The notes beneath the pieces are model-generated. The model saw nothing but the letters and a program-made list of their open reading frames with translations, was not told the DNA's origin and ran no database searches. A program made the position numbers and the translations under genes. A DNA stretch of 40,593 nt from Zhongshania sp. (GTDB lineage: Bacteria; Pseudomonadota; Gammaproteobacteria; Pseudomonadales; Spongiibacteraceae), in assembly GCA_018066965.1 (NCBI GenBank), contig JAGPVP010000121.1:1-40593 (forward strand), in the 5' to 3' direction. Positions 8,918-16,656 of the stretch are shown piece by piece (position 1 is the stretch's first letter; the number at the start of each line of letters is the position of its first letter).

Positions 8918-9694
8918 ATGGGTCGTGTCGAAGGTAAGGTGTGTATCGTAACTGGGGCTGCTAGCGGTATGGGTCGTGCCGATGCGCTAATGCTTGCAGA
9001 GCAGGGCGCGTCGGTAGTACTTACTGATTTAAATGAAAAAGACGGTCAAGCAGTAGCTGATTTAATAGGCGAGCGCGCAATTTTCATAAAACATAATGTG
9101 ACGAGCGAGGAAGATTGGCAGCGGGTTGTGAGTACCGCAGTCGAGCGTTTCGGTCGCTTAGACGTTTTGGTGAATAATGCGGGCATGATGACACTCGGTA
9201 ATGTGGTTGAGTGTAGCTTAGAGGATTATCGCCGCGTAAATGCGGTAAATAGCGAGGGCGTGTTTTTGGGCTGTAAAACAGCAATTCCTGCAATGGAAGC
9301 GGCAGGGAATGGCGGTTCTATTATCAATATGTCGTCGGTCGCCGCCATGCACGGTATGTCGTTTGTGGCAGCATACAGTGCCAGTAAAGGCGCAGTGATG
9401 GCGCTAACAAAATCCGTTGCCTTATATTGCCGTGAAAAGCGCAATGGTATTCGCTGTAATTCAATTCACCCAGATGGTGTGAAAACGCCAATGGTCTTCA
9501 AAGTTGCTACTGGTCAAGAAAGCGCGACTCGGGAAGAGATTGAGTCCTTATCTACCGAAGCAAATCCAATGTGTGAGCCTGAAGACATTGCATCACTGGT
9601 GCTTTATTTAGCGTCAGATGAGTCGCGCTTTATTAACGCCGCTGAGATGTTAATAGATAACGCCTCAACAGCAACGCCACCGATTGGAATTTAG
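8918..9694 (+). CDS. Short-chain dehydrogenase/reductase (SDR)
   Basis: This is a 258-residue classical SDR. The cofactor loop TGAASGMG is at 12-19, NNAG at 86-89, and the active site is S140, Y153 and K157 (YSASK). The TDLN after the second strand suggests NAD preference. It resembles the hydroxysteroid/cyclic-alcohol dehydrogenase subgroup (MGRVEGKVCIVTGAASGMG start, C-terminal LIDNASTATPPIG). I start it at the ATG with GAGG five bases upstream; an upstream extension of 21 codons is open but lacks a ribosome site and is not homologous to SDR N-termini. The EthD-like gene begins about 30 bp later and is probably co-transcribed. Confidence 0.9.
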   Translation: MGRVEGKVCIVTGAASGMGRADALMLAEQGASVVLTDLNEKDGQAVADLIGERAIFIKHNVTSEEDWQRVVSTAVERFGRLDVLVNNAGMMTLGNVVECSLEDYRRVNAVNSEGVFLGCKTAIPAMEAAGNGGSIINMSSVAAMHGMSFVAAYSASKGAVMALTKSVALYCREKRNGIRCNSIHPDGVKTPMVFKVATGQESATREEIESLSTEANPMCEPEDIASLVLYLASDESRFINAAEMLIDNASTATPPIGI

Positions 9695-9726
9695 GCTTTC
9701 ATCCTTAGTGGTTAATACAGGGCGCA

Positions 9727-10425
9727 GTGCGAATGCAAAAAGTAATTTATTTACTTTGGTTTGAAACCGCAGATGAGCGCTTTGAGCAAGCGCTCCACCA
9801 AGAGTTGGTGCCAGCTCTTGCTGGAATTGAGGGTGTGGCTAAAGTGCAGCTTAATATTCCTGATTGTGATGTTGCGCCAGCGGCTGCACTGCGGATGGAA
9901 AATTCGGCTCCTGCATTCGATGCCATGTGTAGTATTTGGCAGATGGGCTCTGTCGAAGCGGCATCGATAGATGCATTGGTTCAGTCCTTTTGTACGCAGT
10001 TTAGTCGCTATCATGTCGATGAAATTGAACGCTTGCCAAATACATCGCAGCAAGCGGAGGTGGGGGAACGTACACCGGGCTTTAGTCAGGTTGCACTGCT
10101 GCGTTGTCCGCAGCGATTAGAGTACCAAGCTTGGTTAAGGTATTGGCAAAACACTCATACGGCAATTGCTTTAGAAACCCAGTCAACTTTCCGCTATGTT
10201 CAAAATATCGTTAGTGATGTGGCCGGCGAAGATGTTAGCTGTTATCACGCTATTGTTGAGGAGTGTTTTCCCGCATTGGCGATGAATGATCCAGAGGTGT
10301 TTTACAATGCCGTCGGTGACAGCCAAAAGCGGGAGAATAATATGAAGAAAATGATAGATAGCTGTGTGAACTTTATCGACTTTAATGAAATTGATGTGGT
10401 TCCTACCAGCGAGTACTGCTATTGA
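9727..10425 (+). CDS. EthD-like dimeric alpha/beta-barrel protein
   Basis: This is a protein of about 230 residues without a recognised named family member. Its second half contains QRLEYQAWLRYWQNTHTAIA followed by a TFRYVQNIV strand, which resembles the EthD-type ferredoxin-like fold (a short motif with W and H before the next strand). Its first half, starting KVIYLLWFE and with a similar strand-helix rhythm, looks like a second copy, so the protein may be a tandem of two such domains. Members of this fold bind small ligands or act on polycyclic or quinone-like substrates. The start is GTG at 9727 or ATG at 9733, with AGGG just upstream. It follows an SDR by about 30 bp, which suggests a common substrate. 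Function is unknown. Confidence 0.65.
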   Translation: MRMQKVIYLLWFETADERFEQALHQELVPALAGIEGVAKVQLNIPDCDVAPAAALRMENSAPAFDAMCSIWQMGSVEAASIDALVQSFCTQFSRYHVDEIERLPNTSQQAEVGERTPGFSQVALLRCPQRLEYQAWLRYWQNTHTAIALETQSTFRYVQNIVSDVAGEDVSCYHAIVEECFPALAMNDPEVFYNAVGDSQKRENNMKKMIDSCVNFIDFNEIDVVPTSEYCY

Positions 10426-10454
10426 AATATTGTTAAACTAGGCCCAATATTTTT
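10425..10454 (+). terminator. AT-rich terminator before ung
   Basis: AAATATTG and CAATATTT form an 8-bp stem with a 12-base loop and run into TTTTT. It begins at the stop codon of the EthD-like gene. The stem is AT-rich, so the hairpin is weak, but position and T-run fit a terminator. Confidence 0.4.
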
Positions 10455-10494
10455 CGATTTGAGTTTTTAAATTCAATGAATACAGGCTTTTAGT

Positions 10495-11166
10495 ATGACA
10501 CTGATGTTGGAGGCCTCGTGGCAGGCTGCCGTTGGTGAAGAGCTTCAGCGGGCTTATTTTCAAGAGTTATTGCAATTTATCCGCTGCCGTAAAGCTGCGG
10601 GTGTCACGGTATATCCGCCAACCGAACAGTGGTTTTCGGCCTTAAGCAGCACGCCAATCGAGAAAGTAAAGGTTGTGATTTTGGGGCAAGACCCATATCA
10701 CGGCGCAGGCCAGGCCCACGGTTTAAGTTTTTCAGTGTTAGCTGGCGTGAAAATCCCACCCTCACTGCGCAATATTTACAAGGAATTGCATGCAGACCTA
10801 GGAGTTAATATTCCTAGTCACGGCTGCCTGCAAGCTTGGGCTGAGCAGGGTGTGCTGCTGCTAAATAATGTTTTAACGGTTGAGGAGGGCGCCGCCGGTT
10901 CCCACCAGCGGCAGGGATGGGAATTGTTTACTGACGCGATTATTCAGCAATTAAATCAGCGTCGCGAAGGTGTCGTGTTTTTACTGTGGGGCAGTCATGC
11001 CCAAAAGAAAGGGGCCGCAATAGATAGGCAGCGCCATTTAGTATTAGAAGCGCCTCATCCCTCGCCGCTATCGGTGTACCGCGGCTTTTTTGGTTGTCAG
11101 CACTTTTCTAAAGCAAATGAATATCTTGAGGCGCAGGGCGATACAGCGATAGATTGGCGTCTATAA
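10495..11166 (+). CDS. ung: Uracil-DNA glycosylase, family 1
   Basis: Ung removes uracil from DNA, opening base-excision repair of deaminated cytosine. The 223-residue length is usual. The water-activating loop GQDPYHG is at residues 64-70 with D66 as the general base. The leucine-loop motif [14 protein letters not shown] begins at H188, the second catalytic residue. LWGSHAQ and LLNNVLTVE are further conserved family segments. It begins at an ATG, with another in-frame ATG three codons later. It is convergent with the MerR gene with only 13 bp between stops. It does not relate to its neighbours in function. Confidence 0.96.
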   Translation: MTLMLEASWQAAVGEELQRAYFQELLQFIRCRKAAGVTVYPPTEQWFSALSSTPIEKVKVVILGQDPYHGAGQAHGLSFSVLAGVKIPPSLRNIYKELHADLGVNIPSHGCLQAWAEQGVLLLNNVLTVEEGAAGSHQRQGWELFTDAIIQQLNQRREGVVFLLWGSHAQKKGAAIDRQRHLVLEAPHPSPLSVYRGFFGCQHFSKANEYLEAQGDTAIDWRL

Positions 11167-11179
11167 GCGGTTTTTTTGC

Positions 11180-12028
11180 TTAGCTACGTTTAGGGTGCGT
11201 ATCCTTGGGAAGATCATCCATAATAGATTCTAAGGTGTCAGCTAGGAATTGACTGGCCGCGATTTCCATTGCGCGCCCTAGCTCTGCATCTACCACTGTT
11301 TCGGCCAGCGGGCGTAATTTCCAAATCAGTTCTGCAATTTTGGGGAGTTCTTCTGGTGGTGGCAATTTCTGTTCCGCGTAGGGTTCGAGCACATGACGAG
11401 AAACTAATTTAACAAACTCGTTTGCTACCCGTTGCACATTGCCGCGCATCATTCGCATTATGTCTAACAATTCGTCTAGGGGGATGCCCGTTGCGCATAA
11501 CTCTTCAGCTACTTTTAATGTACTCATGCTTGAGACTCGAAGCTGGGTACCAGAAATATTGAATAGGCCAAGATCATGTGCTGTTTTTACTGCGGATGGT
11601 GTTAATTTTGTGCCAAACATTTTGACCAACTCGGTTATCGCGATTGTGGTTGGTGCTTCGTTTGTCCAGGGTGAGTTTAGTGCCGTTTCTATGCCAAGTA
11701 CTTCGCTTAGACCTATGCCTTCTTCTAGAGCATATATCAGTTCGCGAATGCTAGAGAGCGTATAGCCGCGGTCAAGTAAGTTCGCGATTAGGCGGAGGCG
11801 AGATAAGTGGGAATTATTGTAAACACCTTTTCGACCTTGCAGTGCAGGGGGAGGAAGTACGCCGCGATCTTGGTAGGCGCGAATGTTACGAACCGTGGTA
11901 TTGGCCGCTAAGGCAAGCTCCTCAACAGAGTAGTCACGCTGGTGTTCGGCCATTGACGCATCGCTTGTAAACGGTGTTTGCGGTAATAGCTGCGCCATAC
12001 TGCTAATGGTGTCTTCTGGAAATTTCAT
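11180..12028 (-). CDS. MerR-family transcriptional regulator
   Basis: This is a regulator of about 282 residues with an N-terminal MerR-type winged helix-turn-helix (about residues 33-102: YSVEELALAANTTVRNIRAYQDRG, then a wing ending RLRLIANLLDRGYTLSSIREL). The roughly 180-residue C-terminal part is helical and not of the metal-binding MerR type; I see no cysteine cluster, so an organic effector is more likely. I start it at the ATG; a TTG lies three codons upstream, and neither has a clear ribosome site. It is transcribed away from the TonB receptor, and the region between holds dyads also found in front of the PF10118-BVMO operon, making it the best candidate to control both units. That role is inferred. 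Confidence 0.85.
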   Translation of the reverse strand: MKFPEDTISSMAQLLPQTPFTSDASMAEHQRDYSVEELALAANTTVRNIRAYQDRGVLPPPALQGRKGVYNNSHLSRLRLIANLLDRGYTLSSIRELIYALEEGIGLSEVLGIETALNSPWTNEAPTTIAITELVKMFGTKLTPSAVKTAHDLGLFNISGTQLRVSSMSTLKVAEELCATGIPLDELLDIMRMMRGNVQRVANEFVKLVSRHVLEPYAEQKLPPPEELPKIAELIWKLRPLAETVVDAELGRAMEIAASQFLADTLESIMDDLPKDTHPKRS

Positions 12029-12179
12029 GCTTTTCAATGCGCTTGGCGCCCTCTAAATTTGAATCCAGACCTGATGTAAGGGGCTGATTTTATTTGGCAA
12101 TTCTCGCTAATACGCCCGCCTAATGCAATGTGTAGGGGTGAGCATATCTTTTTAAGCTTAGCTATTCTCAATGGTGTCA

Positions 12180-12201
12180 ATGTCAACATTTTTCTTGACA
12201 T
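12180..12201. promoter_or_regulatory. Inverted repeat upstream of the TonB receptor
   Basis: ATGTCAA and TTGACAT are exact reverse complements separated by 8 bp. An extra TGTCAA at 12175-12180 forms a direct repeat with the left arm. The right arm is also the start of the shared promoter module. It is a plausible binding site for the divergent MerR regulator. Confidence 0.55.
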
Positions 12202-12244
12202 GCAGTTAGCTGCCGATTAATGTCTCATCAAACGCTGTTACATA
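12195..12244 (+). promoter_or_regulatory. Shared promoter module, copy A (TonB receptor)
   Basis: The words TTGACAT, GATTAATGT, CATCA and TGTTACATA occur here with spacers of 13, 2 and 5 bp. The same words with the same spacers recur at 16580-16629, ahead of the PF10118-BVMO operon. TTGACA followed 16 bp later by TTAATG could be the -35 and -10 boxes. Next to it, TACATA-GCTA-TATGTA (12239-12254) is a further perfect dyad. Confidence 0.75.
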
Positions 12245-12254
12245 GCTATATGTA
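12239..12254. promoter_or_regulatory. Dyad TACATA-GCTA-TATGTA
   Basis: This 16-bp perfect dyad overlaps the end of the shared module and lies about 35 bp ahead of the TonB receptor start. It is present only in copy A; copy B keeps the left half (TACATA). A second operator or a part of the leader is possible. Confidence 0.4.
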
Positions 12255-12288
12255 GTATAACAATAAAATTGATAGTAGGTCTTGAATT

Positions 12289-14763
12289 ATGGGTAGTCGC
12301 AATACGTCCGTTTCGTTTTGTTTGTTGGCCATGTCCTTGGTTCCTGCGGTGGCTCAGGCTGCAATGCTCGAAGAGGTTGTGGTTACCGCGCAGCATAGAA
12401 CTCAAAGTCTCCAAGATGTCCCTGTTTCCGTTAGCGCTATTGGTGGCGAGAAAATGATGGAGGCGGGTATAAACCGCATGGAAGACCTTCAAGCCTATGT
12501 GCCGAACTTAACCGTAACGGAAAGTGGCATCAGTACCGATATTTTTATTCGTGGTATTGGTACCGGCATGAACCAAGGTTTTGAACAGTCGGTGGGTATG
12601 TATGTAGACGGTATTTACTACGGGCGTGCTCAGCTGGCGCGGGCGCCGTTTCTTGATTTGGCGCGGGTCGAAGTGCTGCGTGGGCCGCAAAATATTCTGC
12701 ATGGTAAAAATAGTATTGCCGGTGCGGTAAATCTGATTACGGCTAACCCCTCAGATTATTTCGAAGCCTTATTTTCGACTTTGTATGAGCCAAAATACGA
12801 TGAAAAAGTCGCCGATATTATGTTGTCTGGACCGGTTACTGATACCTTGGGTTTACGGTTTTCGGCCCGTCTTCGTGAATACGGTGGCTTTGTAGAAAAT
12901 ATATTCTTAAACCGCGATGAACCTCAGTACGATCAAGCAACTTTTCGTTTAAAGGCAGCTTGGGAAATTGATGATAAGACAACATTATTAGCTAAGATCG
13001 AAACCGGCACTTTCGATAGCTTAGGGCGCCAAGCTGAAATTATTAATGACGAACCTTCTACCTCTAGTGTGTTTCTATTCACTGGTAAGACCGAGGCTGA
13101 GATTCTAAATAACACCCAATTTCCGGGCGTTGTCGATGTCAATATTGATGACTCTGTATTGAATAATTATCAGGATTTTAAACGTACTTCTAATGGTGAT
13201 TACAGCAATAACGAAACCTTGAATCTAACAACGAACCTAACAAGAGTTACTGATAGCGGGCATGAATTTACCGCGATTACAGGTTATCTACACTATACCT
13301 ATAATGACCTTTGCGACTGTGATTCTACGGCTGCAGAGTTATTTAAATTGGCGCTGGGTGAGGATTACACTCAATACAGCCAAGAGCTGCGCTGGGTGTC
13401 GCCAGGTGGAGAAGATGTTGAGTACATTGGCGGCGTGTATCTACAGCGTAATGAGCTCGATTTTCGCGACAAGTTAATCCAAGACTCGTCAACGGTTGTT
13501 CAGCTGCTAAATGCTGCCGACCTTATGGAAGCAGGTGGGCGCGGTGATATTGACCCTCTCCAGCTAAGTGGTACGCCTGAGGAGATTCTTGGTATTGGTG
13601 ATGCGGGTAATGCGGTGGCTAATATTACTGCACCGCGTAAATTTTTAAGTACTTCTAATATATTCTCTGCATTTTTGCAGACGACCTTTCATTTAGGCGA
13701 CAGCCTTCGTGTGACCTTAGGTGGGCGTGGCACGTTGGAGCAAAAAACCGGTAGCCGTAAACTTGAATTCGCCGATCTCGACGGTAATGTCTTACCGATT
13801 GGTGAAGTAGATACAGTTTCTGCGATTACTTTTTCCGCAGAGCGTCATGACCTTAAAGGCAAGAGAACCGAAAAATCATTCTCGCCGTTACTGAATATCC
13901 AGTGGGATTATTCAGACGAAGGTATGGCCTACTTTACTGCGACTAAAGGTGTAAAAGCGGGTGGTTTTGATGCTCGCTCAAATATGTCGCCCAGTACCGA
14001 TCCTACGCCGCGCAACCCTAATGCTCTGATAGCGAATCAACAAGTATTAATTGGTACCTTTGAATACGAGGAAGAAGAGGCTCGAAGCTTGGAGTTAGGT
14101 CTTAAAACGGGCCTCCTCGATGGTGCAGCTGAATTCAATATTGCCGCGTTTTACACTCAGTATAACGATCTTCAAATTAGCCTTTTCGACGGTACGCTCG
14201 GCTTTAATGTTGGCAATGCCAAAGAGGCTGTCACTATGGGTATCGAGATGGATGGTCGCTGGCAGATCACGGATTACTTAAGTTTGGGCGGTGCTTTAGC
14301 GATATTAGATTTTGAGTTCACTGATTTTGAAAATGGCCAGTGTCAGCAGGACCAAGCGGCCACCTCCGATGACGGTTTATACTGTGATTATACTGGGCAG
14401 AGTAATCAGTATGTCGCCGATTGGTCAGGCACTTTCCTTATTGGCTATGTTCGTCCTATTAGTCCCACCATGGGTATTGGTATGGGCTTAGATTTTGTAT
14501 TTACTGATAACTACAACCCCTCGTCTAACCTTGATCCGCGTGTTGAACAAGATGGCTTTATTAAAGTGAATGGCCGTATTGGTATCGGCCCCATTGATAA
14601 GCAGTGGGAGTTGGCATTGGTGGGTAAAAACTTAACCGACAAAGTGGTAGTGGTGTATGCCGCTGATACGCCGCTGTCTAAAACTATCTTTGGCGCCACT
14701 AGCCACACCGCATTTCTGGAGCCACCGCGCTCAATTGCCATGCAATTTACCTATCGGATGTAA
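12289..14763 (+). CDS. TonB-dependent outer-membrane receptor
   Basis: This 824-residue protein is an outer-membrane gated channel powered by TonB, importing a large or scarce substrate. It has a signal peptide (cleavage near AVAQA-A, residue 24) and a TonB box (LEEVVVTAQ, about 27-35). The plug domain (about 40-155) includes IRGIGTG, GMYVDGIYYGR and VEVLRGPQNILHGKNSIAGAVNLIT. A long beta-barrel follows, ending in QFTYRM rather than the usual terminal aromatic residue. Receptors of this type are frequent in bacteria using steroids, terpenoids or other non-iron substrates, and there are no siderophore genes here. It is divergent from a MerR regulator, carries copy A of the shared promoter module, and is followed by a strong hairpin and the START-domain gene, so substrate import for the island is inferred. 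Confidence 0.92.
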   Translation: MGSRNTSVSFCLLAMSLVPAVAQAAMLEEVVVTAQHRTQSLQDVPVSVSAIGGEKMMEAGINRMEDLQAYVPNLTVTESGISTDIFIRGIGTGMNQGFEQSVGMYVDGIYYGRAQLARAPFLDLARVEVLRGPQNILHGKNSIAGAVNLITANPSDYFEALFSTLYEPKYDEKVADIMLSGPVTDTLGLRFSARLREYGGFVENIFLNRDEPQYDQATFRLKAAWEIDDKTTLLAKIETGTFDSLGRQAEIINDEPSTSSVFLFTGKTEAEILNNTQFPGVVDVNIDDSVLNNYQDFKRTSNGDYSNNETLNLTTNLTRVTDSGHEFTAITGYLHYTYNDLCDCDSTAAELFKLALGEDYTQYSQELRWVSPGGEDVEYIGGVYLQRNELDFRDKLIQDSSTVVQLLNAADLMEAGGRGDIDPLQLSGTPEEILGIGDAGNAVANITAPRKFLSTSNIFSAFLQTTFHLGDSLRVTLGGRGTLEQKTGSRKLEFADLDGNVLPIGEVDTVSAITFSAERHDLKGKRTEKSFSPLLNIQWDYSDEGMAYFTATKGVKAGGFDARSNMSPSTDPTPRNPNALIANQQVLIGTFEYEEEEARSLELGLKTGLLDGAAEFNIAAFYTQYNDLQISLFDGTLGFNVGNAKEAVTMGIEMDGRWQITDYLSLGGALAILDFEFTDFENGQCQQDQAATSDDGLYCDYTGQSNQYVADWSGTFLIGYVRPISPTMGIGMGLDFVFTDNYNPSSNLDPRVEQDGFIKVNGRIGIGPIDKQWELALVGKNLTDKVVVVYAADTPLSKTIFGATSHTAFLEPPRSIAMQFTYRM

Positions 14764-14772
14764 AGCTACCGT

Positions 14773-14805
14773 CCGCCTCCAACATGCACAGTATGTTGGA
14801 GGCGG
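14773..14805 (+). terminator. Strong hairpin after the TonB receptor
   Basis: CCGCCTCCAACAT pairs perfectly with ATGTTGGAGGCGG (13 bp) around a 7-base loop, starting about ten bases after the receptor stop. No T-run follows, so it may act as an RNA-stabilising or read-through structure rather than a complete terminator before the START-domain gene. Confidence 0.6.
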
Positions 14806-14854
14806 GCTTACAAAAGGCTTATATGACTGAGTGCGCAAAAGGCGGAAAGTGGAA

Positions 14855-15520
14855 ATGAAAAAGTCGAAAAATCAGTATTTAGTGATGATTGTATTTATGT
14901 TGTTGGGCTTTTCTGTGGTAGCAGAGGAGTGGCAGCTAGAAAAAGATAAGGACGGTATTCAAGTTTATACCGCCGCAGTAGCCAATTCAGATTATAAGGC
15001 GTTTCGTGGCGAAGCCATTATTAATGCCGAGCTCAATCAAGTGATGGCATTACTTGATGATACCAATGGTTTTGTGCATTGGATGTTCAATTGCAAAAGT
15101 CCAAAGCTGCTTTATAAAGCGAGTTTATTAGATCGCTATCAGTATTTACAGAATGATTTTCCTTGGCCGGCGGCAGATCGCGAAATGATCTTGCGCAATG
15201 AGATATCCCAAGACCCTGTTAGTCGTGTTGCCACGGTAAAGCTTTCTGGTGTGCTTGAAAGTGCGCTGCCGGAGCCGGCTAAGGCCGCGTTACCCAAAAA
15301 ATCTGATGCAGTACGTGTAGAAGATGTTGTAGGCTTTTTTGAGCTGACGCCGCTCAGCGATGCACAAACCAAAGTGGTATTTCAGCTACATTTAAATCCG
15401 GTTGGCGCTTTGCCGTCGGGCTTGGTGAACGCAATGATTGTAGATAACCCCTATGAAACTTTAAAGGCTATGCGAAAGCGAGTCGTGTTACCGGAGTACG
15501 CAAACTTTAATCCATTTTGA
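14855..15520 (+). CDS. Exported START-domain lipid-binding protein
   Basis: This is a protein of about 221 residues with a signal peptide or N-terminal anchor (MKKSKNQYLVMIVFMLLGFSVVA, then EEWQLEKD) and a START-type domain over the rest: WQLEKDKDGIQVYTA, FVHWMFNCKSPKLL, WPAADREMILRNEIS, and a final helix containing NPYETLKAMRKRV. START domains hold a hydrophobic ligand such as a sterol, lipid or polyketide in a closed groove. I start it at ATG with GTGGA just ahead; a GTG eight codons upstream would spoil the signal peptide. It lies directly after the TonB receptor, so a periplasmic carrier between receptor and inner membrane is a natural inference, though binding is not shown. Confidence 0.8.
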   Translation: MKKSKNQYLVMIVFMLLGFSVVAEEWQLEKDKDGIQVYTAAVANSDYKAFRGEAIINAELNQVMALLDDTNGFVHWMFNCKSPKLLYKASLLDRYQYLQNDFPWPAADREMILRNEISQDPVSRVATVKLSGVLESALPEPAKAALPKKSDAVRVEDVVGFFELTPLSDAQTKVVFQLHLNPVGALPSGLVNAMIVDNPYETLKAMRKRVVLPEYANFNPF

Positions 15521-15589
15521 AGTGTGGTCTGCACTAGTTAAATAATACTAAATTCTATTTTATTTCATTATGGTGCACTGGAACGTAAC

Positions 15590-16528
15590 ATGAATAATGC
15601 GACGTCAGAGGAATTTTACGTGGACGTCAAGCAAGTTGGCACATTGCCGGTGCCAGAGTTTTGTCATGTCGGGGAGCTTAGTTTGGCAGTGTATTGCCAA
15701 GGCGACCCGAGCAAGCCAAATATCGTGTTGGTGCATGGTTATCCAGATAACAGCAGTGTATGGAATTTACTTGCCGATCAGTTGGCAAACGAGTTTTATA
15801 TTATTCGATACGACGTGCGCGGCGCGGGAAATTCCACCCCGCCGGCAGATCGAAGCGGCTATCTATTAGCGCACCTACAAGCAGATCTCGAAGCGGTAGC
15901 AGCACAGTTTTGCACCCATCCTAAATTTCATTTGGTCGGCCACGACTGGGGTTCGGTACAAAGTTGGGAGTCGGTTAGCTGTCCACGCTTTCAGAGCAAG
16001 ATCCTTTCTTATACTTCAATTTCTGGTCCTTGTCTGGATCATGTGGGTCATTGGTTTCGACGGCGTTGGCGTAAGCGGGGCGGTTCACTCGCTATTATTA
16101 ATCAGGTTTTTCGTTCTTGGTATATCTGGTTCTTTCATATCCCCTTGTTGGCGCCCTTGCTATGGCGTGTTGCCTTAGGTCGAAGCTGGCCGCGATTAAT
16201 GCGCATGGTGGAAGGCATAAGCACCGGAAGTGAAGGCGTGCAGGATAGTGCGCAGCGCTGGCGTGATGGTGTTAACGGCATTGAGCTGTATCGTGCGAAT
16301 TGCCTACGACGTTTTCGTCATCCGCGCCAGCGTTTTAGCACGCTGGCAGTACAGCTTGTAATTCCCCTTCAAGATCGCTTTCTCAGCGCTGATTTGTATT
16401 CCGAGATATCTGAGTGGGTGCCTAATCTTACGGTTTGTCATGTGGATGGGGGGCATTGGCTGCCGTTGTCTCATTCGACTGAATTGACGATGTTGATTGC
16501 GGGCTTTGTTAATCAGAGAGCGCCTTAG
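15590..16528 (+). CDS. Alpha/beta hydrolase, epoxide-hydrolase-like
   Basis: This 312-residue enzyme has an alpha/beta-hydrolase fold with oxyanion motif HGYP (49-52) and nucleophile elbow GHDWGS, giving Asp119 as nucleophile. D262 (LQDRF) and H289 (GGHWLP) are likely triad partners. An Asp nucleophile in GHDWG is the mark of epoxide hydrolases and haloalkane dehalogenases rather than esterases. A lid region with several Trp and Arg residues lies at about 150-250. No signal peptide is seen, so it is cytoplasmic. It precedes the second copy of the promoter module by about 50 bp, so it ends one unit of the island. The substrate is unknown; an epoxide or a lactone made by the island's oxygenases is a guess. 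Confidence 0.82.
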   Translation: MNNATSEEFYVDVKQVGTLPVPEFCHVGELSLAVYCQGDPSKPNIVLVHGYPDNSSVWNLLADQLANEFYIIRYDVRGAGNSTPPADRSGYLLAHLQADLEAVAAQFCTHPKFHLVGHDWGSVQSWESVSCPRFQSKILSYTSISGPCLDHVGHWFRRRWRKRGGSLAIINQVFRSWYIWFFHIPLLAPLLWRVALGRSWPRLMRMVEGISTGSEGVQDSAQRWRDGVNGIELYRANCLRRFRHPRQRFSTLAVQLVIPLQDRFLSADLYSEISEWVPNLTVCHVDGGHWLPLSHSTELTMLIAGFVNQRAP

Positions 16529-16578
16529 GGGGCAGGTTCAAGCTGTCCGATTACCTAAATAAGATTCATGCAAATTTG

Positions 16579-16600
16579 CTTGACATTAATTGATGTCAAG
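16579..16600. promoter_or_regulatory. Inverted repeat upstream of the PF10118-BVMO operon
   Basis: CTTGACAT and ATGTCAAG are exact reverse complements separated by 6 bp. The left arm contains the putative -35 box TTGACA. The same two words form the dyad at 12180-12201 in the opposite arrangement, consistent with one regulator acting at both places. Confidence 0.6.
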
Positions 16601-16629
16601 ATTAATGTTACATCACTTAATGTTACATA
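16580..16629 (+). promoter_or_regulatory. Shared promoter module, copy B (PF10118-BVMO operon)
   Basis: TTGACAT, GATTAATGT, CATCA and TGTTACATA occur with spacers of 13, 2 and 5 bp, exactly as in copy A at 12195-12244. The spacer bases differ between copies, so the words and their spacing are what is kept. Within copy B, TTAATGTTACAT is also repeated at 16602-16613 and 16617-16628. The start codon of the first operon gene follows at 16657 with AAGGGGA ahead of it. Confidence 0.75.
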
Positions 16630-16656
16630 ATAAAATGATTCATAAGGGGATGCTTT

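Noticed and set aside
11161..11183. Short TAAGC/GCTTA repeat with T-run between ung and the MerR gene
   Set aside because: The T-run is in the loop, not after the stem, so it does not resemble a terminator.
12289..14763. Siderophore receptor role for the TonB receptor
   Set aside because: No siderophore synthesis, Fur box or iron-transport gene is near; the neighbours are lipid-type enzymes.
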